Positions 57,317 through 64,000 of a stretch of DNA of 64,000 nt are shown in pieces. A program made the position numbers and the translations under genes. Position 1 is the stretch's first letter; every line of letters begins with the position of its first letter. Source of the DNA: Bog-473 sp963838835 (lineage in GTDB: Bacteria > Actinomycetota > Acidimicrobiia > Acidimicrobiales > RAAP-2); the NCBI GenBank assembly GCA_963838835.1, contig CAWITA010000036.1, positions 124,001 through 188,000 of the forward strand, written 5' to 3'. The notes under the pieces were generated by a model. It ran no database searches. It saw only the letters and a program-made list of their open reading frames with translations, and was not told the DNA's origin.

Positions 57317-58076
57317 ACGACGCATTCGGTCACCCCCAAGCGGTCGTCGTGCTCGGCGGGACGTCGGACATCGCCCTCGAGCTTGTCGCCGCTGCTGGTG
57401 GCGGACCGCGGCAGATCCGTCGTCCTCGCCGGACGCGACGCCAGGGCGCTCGAGCGTGCGGCAGAGGACCTTCGTCACAGGGTGGCGCGTGTGGGCACGG
57501 TGACCTTCGACGCCAGCACGCTCGACGATGTCGACAAGACCGTGATGCGGTGTTTCGAGACGGCAGCTGAGCCGGTCGACCTGGTCATCGTCGCCGTGGG
57601 TGAGCTCGGATTCCAGGCAGCGGACGAGGTCGACCCTGACCGGATCGCCCGCATGATGACGGTCAATCTCACCTGGCCCGCGGCGGCGCTATCGCTGGTG
57701 GCGGATCAGCTGCGGCTGCAGGGCTATGGCCGCATCGTGGTGCTGTCCTCCGTGGCCGGATTCCGGATTCGCCGCTCCAACTTCGTCTATGGCTCCGCCA
57801 AGGCCGGCCTCGACGGCTTCGCGCAAGGATTGGGCGAATCCCTTCGTCACACCGGTGTCTCCGTGCACATCATCCGACCGGGCTTCGTTCGCACCAAGAT
57901 GACGGCCGGGCGCGCTTCTCCACCCTTCACTGTCGAGGCTTCCCGGGTGGCAGCGGACATTGTCGCGCGGACTCGCACGCGGCCAAACGGTGATCTGGTC
58001 GCCGGGCCTCCTCCGGTGGGTGTTCTCTGCCCTTCGCCTGCTCCCAGCAGCACTGTGGCGCCGCATACCGGGCTGA
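57313..58076 (+). CDS. dprE2: Decaprenylphosphoryl-2-keto-ribose reductase DprE2 (frameshifted)
   Basis: About 254 residues, an SDR that reduces the DprE1 product to DPA. QAVVVLGGTSDIALELVAA is the cofactor loop; after a shift near 57395 come SVVLAGRDARALERAAEDLR, VIVAVGELGF, VVLSSVAGFRIRRSNFVYGS with AKAG (Tyr/Lys) and HIIRPGFVRTKMTAG. A shift near 58010 restores the C-terminal membrane-associated helix GLLRWVFSALRLLPAALWRR and TGA at 58074. The ATG overlaps the dprE1 stop. Its completeness after repair argues for sequence error, not decay. Confidence 0.87.
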
Positions 58077-58244
58077 GGCCCCCGGTGGTCAATCGGCCTT
58101 CATCTTGGCGTAATGATCCCACGGTATCTTGACGGGGACGAAGTCGCTCAACCGGGTGTCAAGCAGTTCAAACCCATCCGAGCCAGGCACGCACTTGCAG
58201 CATCCACCTGTAGTTGGTTCGGACATACCCCAGAGAGGAGAACA

Positions 58245-58748
58245 TTGCCCCCCGACACGATTCTGGACCGCTCCTTGGATCTCGTGAAGGTCGACTTCGC
58301 GCCCACCTACCGACCGCCTTCGAATGCCCGGGTGGTGCTCGCCACGGTGGTGTCTTTGGTGGGGTCACTCGCTGCCGACGCCGCCTTGGTCGCCATCGGC
58401 CAAGCGGCGTTCCCCTCCACCAAGGGCTACGTGCATTTTCGATTCAGTGACTACTCCAAGCTGACCATCATCGGCGTCGTCGTCGCCTGCGTGGCCTGGC
58501 CCATCGTGACTCGCATCTCGTCTGCGCCAAGGTGGCTCTTCTTCAGATTGGCCATCGTCGTGACGCTTGTCCTTTTCCTTCCCGACCTCTACATCTTGAA
58601 GCAGGGTCAACCCGCTACGGCGGTGACAGTGCTGATGTGCATGCATCTTGCAATCGCTCTGGTGACCTATAACTCGCTGGTCCACTTGGCCCCGGTGCGA
58701 GCCCGGCGGCCGCATAGAGCCCGACACGCCCCGGGGCGAGCCCAGTAA
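58245..58748 (+). CDS. Four-helix membrane protein of unknown function (DUF6069-like)
   Basis: A 167-residue protein. The TTG at 58245 follows GAGAGGAG at good distance and starts LPPDTILDRSLDLVKVDFA. The helices are VVLATVVSLVGSLAADAALV, LTIIGVVVACVAWPIVTRIS, WLFFRLAIVVTLVLFLPDLY and VLMCMHLAIALVTYNSLVHL. AFPSTKGYVHFRFSDYSKLT is a conserved loop. It resembles actinomycete proteins I associate with DUF6069, without certainty. A truncated copy lies at 45505. It follows the DPA operon by 170 bases and may be its own unit. Confidence 0.68.
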   Translation: MPPDTILDRSLDLVKVDFAPTYRPPSNARVVLATVVSLVGSLAADAALVAIGQAAFPSTKGYVHFRFSDYSKLTIIGVVVACVAWPIVTRISSAPRWLFFRLAIVVTLVLFLPDLYILKQGQPATAVTVLMCMHLAIALVTYNSLVHLAPVRARRPHRARHAPGRAQ

Positions 58749-58893
58749 CGCCGAGTTGAGGCCTCACATTCGGCTCGGGGCCGCTCAACTTGCTGGGCCC
58801 AGTGCTCACGCTGACCGTGCTGGTGCCGATCGCCTCGGTGTGGGCTCGATGCCGTGGCGCTCCAGGATCGCCCAGACGCTTAAGGGTGCAATC

Positions 58894-59420
58894 ATGATGC
58901 CCAAGGCGGCCAGCTTTCCGTGGATACGCCGGTGGATCTGGATGGAAAACCACTCGGAGAGCACGGTGATCGGCAACCCGGCCGCGCCCTACCTCAGCAC
59001 CCTCGCCCACGAGTGCGGCACCGACACCAACTACGCGGCGGTCGGGGTCCCCGTCCCTGCCCAACTATCTGGGCGCCACGTCCGGATCGACCCAGGAGTC
59101 AGCGACGACGCGGACCCGGCCGCTCACACCTTCGCCGTCGACAACGTCTTCCGCCAGGTTCGAACCGCTGACGGCACCGAACCGGGCTTCGTGGAATCGA
59201 TGCCGACGAACTGTGGGCTTGTCTCGGAGGATTCCTACGCCGTCAAACACAACCCGGCCGTCTACTATGTGGGACCCGGTGATCGTGCCGCCTGTCAGGC
59301 CGACGACGTGCCGTTCGCCGCCTTCCTGGCGGTCTTGACCAGCGGCGAGCTGCGCTGGGCCTGCCGCTGCTCGGTCAGGCGGCATCGGCCACCAGCCTGC
59401 GGAGCGTGTTCGGCATCTGA
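58894..59420 (+). pseudogene. Phosphoesterase (PF04185-type) remnant with internal deletion
   Basis: The N-terminal half reads WIWMENHSESTVIGNPAAPY, then LSTLAHECGTDTNYAAVGVP, the opening of actinomycete acid-phosphatase-like phosphoesterases; the ISDDADPAxH segment is present as GVSDDADPAAHTFAVDNVFR, and KHNPAVYYVGPGDRAACQAD follows. From DDVPFAAFLAVLTSGE the sequence jumps, in another frame, to AALGLPLLGQAASATSLRSV and FGI, the family's C-terminal end. About 100 central residues with catalytic Asp/His motifs are missing and there is no signal peptide. I conclude a decayed gene. Confidence 0.6.
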
Positions 59421-59692
59421 TCGGACCACGGCGCTGTGGAGGCCGGCGACGACCCTCAGCGGGTGGAGGTGGTCACCCTCTGTCGATCTCGGACTGGTGG
59501 GGCGCTCCTATCGTGAACGAGCTGCCAGGGTCACGGCGATCGGGCTGGCGAGAGGACACTCGAGATCCCGCCGACCGAGGACGTATGCACCCTGTCCGAG
59601 CGTGACCGCCACTCCGTCGGTGGCCAGAAACGAACCGGTAGAAGGCGGCTGCGTCATCAAATCTTCAGCCTCGTTCCCTATGGTGACGTCGT

Positions 59693-60715
59693 ATGCACAC
59701 CGGGGTCGTGGCGCGCGGCACCGGGCCGGCTGTGCGCCCGCTGTGGACGCGTCGCTGCTCCGCACTCGTGGTGGTCATCGCGGCCGCGGTAGTGGCGCTT
59801 GTGTCACAACCGTCGTTCGCGTCCGACTCCAAGCTCCGGGCGTCCGCCTCGCTGCGCGCCACCGCGGGCCGCGCCATCGACGCTAGGTACTTCGAGCCCG
59901 GCGCATGCATCGAGTACCCGCCTACGTCGGGTGACCGCCACCTGACCATTTTCCTCGATGCCGGCCACGGCGGCCTCGACCCGGGTGGCGTGGGCGAGAC
60001 CGAGTCGGGCCAGACCATTTACGAGGCCGACGAGACGCTCCCGGTCGAGCTTGACACGATGAAGCTCCTCCGGGCGAAGGGGTTCACGGTGGTGGTGTCG
60101 CGAACGGAAGCCGAGACGGTGATCCGCCCGCAGCCCGGCGACGTCTCGGGCGGGCTCTTCACCGTGCAGAGCGAGCACGACGACGTGGCGGCCCGGGACA
60201 TCTGCGCCAACATGACCAAGGCGAACGTCCTCGTGGGCATCTACTTCGACGCCGGGGGCTCCCCCTACAACGCCGGGGCCGTGACCGGCTACGACACCAC
60301 CCGATCCTTCTCGGCGCAAAACCTCAAGCTGGCCACGCTGGTCCAAAACGACGTCCTCAATTCCATGAACACGCAGGGCTGGGGGATCCCAAACCTCGGG
60401 GCGGTCGACGACAGCCAGCTCGGCGGGCCTGCACTAAGCACCGCCGCGGCCGACTACGGGCACCTGCTGCTGCTCGGTCCGGCCGACCCGGGTTGGTTCA
60501 CGACGCCGAGCGAGATGCCGGGCGCGCTCATTGAGCCACTCTTCATCACTGACCCCTTTGAGGGCAGCATCGCGAACAACCAGACCGGCCAGGAGGTCAT
60601 CGCCGGCGGCCTGGCCCAGGCGATTGAGCAGTACTCGGCGCCGCCACCGGGAGGCCAGCACTCCGAGGTTTCAACGCGCGCTCCGCCGGCGAAGGCGACG
60701 AAGCCACCCGGCTGA
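59693..60715 (+). CDS. N-acetylmuramoyl-L-alanine amidase (amidase_3)-like exported protein
   Basis: An intact 340-residue protein with a signal helix (SALVVVIAAAVVALVSQPSF). The amidase_3 core shows IFLDAGHGGLDPGGVGETES (Zn His), EADETLPVELDTMKLLRAKG (Zn Glu), TVVVSRTEAETVIRP and ALIEPLFITDPFEGSIANNQ (catalytic Glu). Where the third Zn ligand SIHxNA is expected it reads VLVGIYFDAGGSPYNAGAV, so His is replaced by Tyr. YGHLLLLGPADPGWF marks a lineage-specific insert. It probably acts on peptidoglycan or has become a binding protein. The C-terminal tail is Pro/Lys-rich. Confidence 0.77.
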   Translation: MHTGVVARGTGPAVRPLWTRRCSALVVVIAAAVVALVSQPSFASDSKLRASASLRATAGRAIDARYFEPGACIEYPPTSGDRHLTIFLDAGHGGLDPGGVGETESGQTIYEADETLPVELDTMKLLRAKGFTVVVSRTEAETVIRPQPGDVSGGLFTVQSEHDDVAARDICANMTKANVLVGIYFDAGGSPYNAGAVTGYDTTRSFSAQNLKLATLVQNDVLNSMNTQGWGIPNLGAVDDSQLGGPALSTAAADYGHLLLLGPADPGWFTTPSEMPGALIEPLFITDPFEGSIANNQTGQEVIAGGLAQAIEQYSAPPPGGQHSEVSTRAPPAKATKPPG

Positions 60716-60772
60716 GTCGACCCGATCAGCCCTGCGAGCGCGAGATCTCGGCCTTCTGGAGAACGACGTCGC

Positions 60773-60979
60773 TCACTTCGGCTGCCTGCCGGTGCCGTAG
60801 GTGATGCCCTTGCGCTCGCCGTTGGCCTGGGCCACCTTGTACAGGACCTCGGCGGTGCCGGACTCGCCTATGCGGGCCACGGCGTCGTGAGTGCGGCCCG
60901 CAGAGGCGGCGTGGAGCACTTCGTGCAGTTCTCGGTCACCCACCCCCAGCTTGAGCCACTCCTCGACGGATCCATTTAC
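60773..60979 (-). pseudogene. Fragment of an unknown helical protein
   Basis: On the minus strand a frame reads NGSVEEWLKLGVGDRELHEV, LHAASAGRTHDAVARIGESG and ends NGERKGITYGTGRQPK at 60773. Composition is protein-like, but upstream it meets TAA with no good start; an internal GTG (VGDRELHEV) is the only candidate. I treat it as a remnant. The rest of the gap to 61242 shows nothing I recognise. Confidence 0.35.
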
Positions 60980-61242
60980 CGCTTTCCTTTAATGATCCAG
61001 CGCGATGCAGGTACTCAGCCCCAGCCCGTGCGCCGTCGTCTCCAAGGTCGCCCTTGAGGTCACCCACCTACACTGCGGGGAGTGTGCGGGTGGCCAGGGG
61101 TCCCCAGCGAGGTCGTCTCGACGCGGAGTCGTCATGAGCGGGCAGGTCGCGCATGAGGTGAGACGCACTAGATCAGCCCTTCTCCGGGGCCGAGTATCCG
61201 CCAATGGGTTCGGCCTAGTAGTGCTCGATCGGAAGTCGTGAC

Positions 61243-62112
61243 TTGACCGTCACAATCATTTTCGCCCTGGCCGCCGCCCTGGCAAACGCGGTGCACCTCA
61301 TGACTCAACACGCCGCCAGTGTCGGTGTGTCCAACAAGCACCGTGGCTGGGATCTGGTCACCTTCCTGATCCGCCAGCCCCTCTGGCTCCTCGGTTGGGC
61401 GGCAGCGGCAGCGGGATTTGGCTTCCAGGCGGTCGCACTCCACAGCGGGCAGCTTTCGGTCGTCCAGCCCCTCCTCGTCACCGAATTGGTCTTCGCCCTA
61501 GTCCTGCGCCGGTTCTGGGTGCACCAGCACATCGCCAAGATGGCGTGGTCCGCTGCGCTGGTCACCTGTGCGGCTCTGGTGGTGTTCCTGACCGCGGCCG
61601 AGCCCCATGGCGGCCACATGCAGCCCGACGCGGCCGATTGGGCTTTCGCGCTGGCCGTTTTCGGCGTGGCTGTCGCCGCGTTGACAGTTGTGGCGCGGTG
61701 GGGATCTCCCGTGCGTCGGGCCGCGCTCTACGCCACCGCGGCCGCGATCACATGGGCCTTGATGGCCGCATTCATCAAGGCGTCCACCAACGTGCTTGCG
61801 GCATCGGGACTGGTGGGCATGCTGGCGCACTGGCCCATCTACGCGTTGATTGCCTCCGCAGTCCTCGGGTCGGTGCTTCAACAGGCCGCCTTGCAGGTCG
61901 GCCCGTTGAGCGTGTCTCAACCGCTGATCGTCGTGGTCGACCCCGCTGTCGCAATCGTGTTGAGCGTCTGGATCTTCGACGAGGGATTCACCGTGAGCCT
62001 GGCCCAGAAGACCGTCGCGGGCGTGGCTTTCTGCGTCATGGCCATGGGGGTTACCGTCTTGTCGCGAGCAGCGCCCACCGACCTAGATCCGTCGATGCCG
62101 GTGAGGCCATGA
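61243..62112 (+). CDS. DMT-superfamily (EamA/NIPA-like) transporter
   Basis: A 289-residue protein from a TTG start with about nine to ten helices in two repeats. MTVTIIFALAAALANAVHLM, then GFGFQAVALHSGQLSVVQPL begins the first unit; VLQQAALQVGPLSVSQPLIV begins the second, with the same GPLSVVQPL-type motif, which shows the internal duplication. DPAVAIVLSVWIFDEGF is the typical EamA end. Substrate unknown. The upstream ribosome site is weak (GGAAGTC), so the start is uncertain. Confidence 0.77.
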   Translation: MTVTIIFALAAALANAVHLMTQHAASVGVSNKHRGWDLVTFLIRQPLWLLGWAAAAAGFGFQAVALHSGQLSVVQPLLVTELVFALVLRRFWVHQHIAKMAWSAALVTCAALVVFLTAAEPHGGHMQPDAADWAFALAVFGVAVAALTVVARWGSPVRRAALYATAAAITWALMAAFIKASTNVLAASGLVGMLAHWPIYALIASAVLGSVLQQAALQVGPLSVSQPLIVVVDPAVAIVLSVWIFDEGFTVSLAQKTVAGVAFCVMAMGVTVLSRAAPTDLDPSMPVRP

Positions 62113-62517
62113 GGGCGGGCGCTCGGCGCGGAGCCGGTGAGGATCCTGATTCGTACAGTTGCCGAGTCTCCCATTGGATTGGCCAAGTCAGGAATCGATG
62201 TAGCGACCTCGACGAACTGTTCGACGCAGTCGCGGCAGCGAGCACGGGGGCAGTGAACCGCTGGTGTCCATGCCGTAATCCATACAGGCGGCCCAGCCCA
62301 CCATGAAATGCCTGCCCCAGTTGTGCGCGGCGCCCCCAACAGCGCGGTTTTCCTCCTGAGTTGGACGTCAGCTTGATGTGCTGCTGCGGGACAAGGGCAT
62401 GAGTCACCGGCTCGGCATGCCACCAAACGTACTGATCTTCCACACTGAGCCAATCGTTCGGGCGAGCCATGTGCATCGAATCATCCTGTTCGGGGTTACC
62501 CCAGCACCATCGGGACG
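62113..62517. other. Gene-poor gap, with a possible small minus-strand remnant
   Basis: No convincing gene. On the minus strand an ATG at 62476 opens MHMARPNDWLSVEDQYVWWH, then AEPVTHALVPQQHIKLTSNS, and in another frame NWGRHFMVGWAACMDYGMDT with a stop near 62188. This may be a frameshifted small protein of up to 95 residues. The support is too weak for a gene call. Confidence 0.35.
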
Positions 62518-63039
62518 GTGGGACATTTACGTCCGGAATGGGAGCCGTTCTCGGCTGAGTCCGGCGGGGTTGGTGAGGCAACCGACGCTGTCTGTGACCT
62601 CGACAAACGGAGACTCCCAGAGAGCAATCTGCGGCTATCGTCCCGATCTGTGGCTGACGCTCCAGCCAATCCAGCAAACCAAACCCGCAGAGCGGATTCG
62701 CTGGTGAGGTGGATCATCATCGGCGTTGAGTATGCAATCGTGGCCAGCCTGCTGCTCGTGGCCAGCCTCGTCCTAGTGCGAACCGTGATTAGCTTCCTCC
62801 GCTACGGTAAGGCGTTCCCCGAGGCCGTTGTAACCGCAATCGACGGGATTCTGGTCGTCATCATCATCCTCGATATCGCCCACACGGTCTTCGGCCATCT
62901 GAGGTCGTCTGTGTTTCCGGTGCGGCCGTTTCTCATCATTGGCATATTGGCCGGAGTCCGGGACATCCTCAGTTCGTCAGCCCACTTGACGATCAGCGCT
63001 CCTCTTTCGCAACGTGCCTTCTATAACACTCTGATATGA
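62518..63039 (+). CDS. PsiE-like membrane protein, possibly shortened
   Basis: The frame is open from 62518, but protein-like sequence begins near the GTG at 62704 (VRWIIIGVEYAIVASLLLVA). It then reads ASLVLVRTVISFLRYG, AVVTAIDGILVVIIILDIAH, TVFGHLRSSVFPVRPFLIIG and ILAGVRDILSSSAHLTIS, with three membrane helices. This matches the PsiE/DUF phosphate-starvation family. The C-terminal fourth helix is missing: the frame stops at FYNTLI. A late frameshift or true truncation is possible. No operon partners. Confidence 0.65.
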   Translation: MGHLRPEWEPFSAESGGVGEATDAVCDLDKRRLPESNLRLSSRSVADAPANPANQTRRADSLVRWIIIGVEYAIVASLLLVASLVLVRTVISFLRYGKAFPEAVVTAIDGILVVIIILDIAHTVFGHLRSSVFPVRPFLIIGILAGVRDILSSSAHLTISAPLSQRAFYNTLI

Positions 63040-63150
63040 CGACTAAGAAGGCTGAGCGATCACCACTCCACGTTCTGGAACTGCAGAACCAGCGATCTGT
63101 ACGGCGCAGCAGTTACAGGGTGGGAGGGGAGGCGCGCTCGATCGTTGGTG

Positions 63151-63771
63151 TCAGGTCAGAGGTGGAATACCGACCATCTCACGGAACTCATCCGTCGAGT
63201 TCGTAACGGGGAAGGGCTTTGCGGGAACGGGCAGCCCGAGCCGTTCACAGATCGGATCCCAGCCGTCGCCAAGATTCCATTCGAGCAGGCGGCTCGCCGG
63301 CACTTCTGCACGCACGTCGTCGTTGTGGCGAACATAAGCATCGATCATGGCTTTTGGGTCATCAAAGCGGTCACTGAATCGGTCCCCCAAGAGCTCGCGC
63401 ACAGCGTCCATCCAGGGTGCGACCTCCGGCGGCATGTGGTCGAAGGTCAAGAAGATCGTGTTCGAGGCGCTGCGGTACCACTTCTCGGGATCGCGAACCG
63501 ACAGCAGCACAAGCGCATCGGGGTTGGCCTGTGACAATTCTCTCCAGAATGCCGCGCCCGGCCAATCCACGATCGCCCCATAGCGCGCCAACATTTTTGA
63601 CCAGTCGACACCTCGCCCTTCAATAGCGTCGATCCAGGCTGGTATTTGGTCTGGATCCCCGAGAATCTCGAGCATGTGGTGACACGGGGCATCGAGGAGC
63701 TGCTCGAGTGCCAGTTTGAGCGAATGCGTCCCCGTTCGGCCAACGCCGGCGCCCACGACTTTGATTTCCAT
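63151..63771 (-). CDS. Sulfotransferase family protein
   Basis: A 206-residue protein starting MEIKVVGAGVGRTGTHSLKL at 63771, behind AGGAGGG. GVGRTGTHSLKLALEQLLDA is the PAPS 5'-phosphosulfate loop, and VDWPGAAFWRELSQANPDAL then VLLSVRDPEKWYRSASN hold the 3'-phosphate-binding Arg/Ser segment. LLEWNLGDGWDPICERLGLP matches the C-terminal part of the short NAD-type sulfotransferases. It transfers sulfate from PAPS to an unknown acceptor. 63772-64000 shows nothing else. Confidence 0.82.
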   Translation of the reverse strand: MEIKVVGAGVGRTGTHSLKLALEQLLDAPCHHMLEILGDPDQIPAWIDAIEGRGVDWSKMLARYGAIVDWPGAAFWRELSQANPDALVLLSVRDPEKWYRSASNTIFLTFDHMPPEVAPWMDAVRELLGDRFSDRFDDPKAMIDAYVRHNDDVRAEVPASRLLEWNLGDGWDPICERLGLPVPAKPFPVTNSTDEFREMVGIPPLT

Positions 63772-64000
63772 AAAACCCTCCTGACGTGACGAACACCGGA
63801 GGCCGACCAGTGACCGCGAGATACAGATCGAGCAACCCCTTGCGCCGGCAGATCCTGGCATATATCCACAGCTCAGGTGCTCTCCATCTCGGCGATCGAG
63901 GGCACAGCAATTCAGGGGAGCTATCACAGATCAGCTTGAGGAACCGAAGCAGTGAGGGGTTCACGAGTGCCTGGTTCCCGATCTGGACGGTCGGAACGGT

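Noticed and set aside
1..64000. tRNA, rRNA, riboswitch and CRISPR features
   Set aside because: No convincing cloverleaf, rRNA core segment, repeat-spacer array or known riboswitch core was seen by eye on either strand.

Overview
The window is GC-rich DNA from a Gram-positive, actinomycete-type bacterium. Dense GTGA/ATGA gene overlaps, GTG and TTG starts, a decaprenyl-phosphoarabinose (DPA) pathway and an aa3-like oxidase with a fused SCO protein suggest Actinomycetota, perhaps Acidimicrobiia; this placement is inference. No rRNA, tRNA or CRISPR array was seen. A strong technical signal runs through the window: at least half of the genes are interrupted by one-base shifts, often in short homopolymers, yet coding quality resumes at once in the next frame. 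I read most of these as consensus indel errors and give repaired gene spans; exact junctions are approximate.

Region 1 (about 0-25.5 kb) is a catabolic island. It holds a TetR regulator, two amidohydrolase_2 proteins, five CaiB/BaiF (family III CoA-transferase) domains in four genes including one tandem fusion, a luciferase-like oxidoreductase, four thiolase-superfamily proteins (three without the nucleophilic Cys), two DUF35 Zn-ribbon/OB proteins, two short-chain dehydrogenases, three acyl-CoA dehydrogenases and a branched-chain-type ABC importer (LivHM-LivG-LivF). Together they suggest uptake, CoA activation, beta-oxidation and retro-aldol chain shortening of a steroid-, terpenoid- or alicyclic-like acid. 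The substrate cannot be read from the sequence.

Region 2 (25.7-31.8 kb) is a miscellany: an exported protein, a methyltransferase coupled to a P-loop kinase-like protein, a small minus-strand cluster ending in a VOC protein, short unknown genes, and a head-to-head pair of secreted PF03640-type paralogues. Region 3 (31.8-42.3 kb) is respiratory: sterol-desaturase-like protein, DoxX, a membrane-SCO fusion, an exported propeller-like protein, CtaG, a cupredoxin, cytochrome oxidase subunits II, I and III, and two very small membrane proteins.

Region 4 (42.3-47.1 kb) is a scar. An IS with a DDE transposase begins at 42.34 kb and a related IS end lies in opposite orientation at 47.06 kb. Between them are a YdcF-like gene, a 5'-truncated glycosyltransferase and a partial copy of a membrane-protein gene whose full copy is at 58.2 kb. 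Region 5 (47.3-53.8 kb) is a two-component system followed by ApbE, a ferric-reductase-like membrane protein, a NuoF-like flavoprotein and a ferredoxin, a plausible redox module. Region 6 (53.7-64 kb) has a phosphodiester glycosidase-like protein, the ubiA-dprE1-dprE2 operon, the intact membrane protein, a decayed phosphoesterase, an amidase_3 protein, an EamA-like transporter, a PsiE-like protein and a sulfotransferase.
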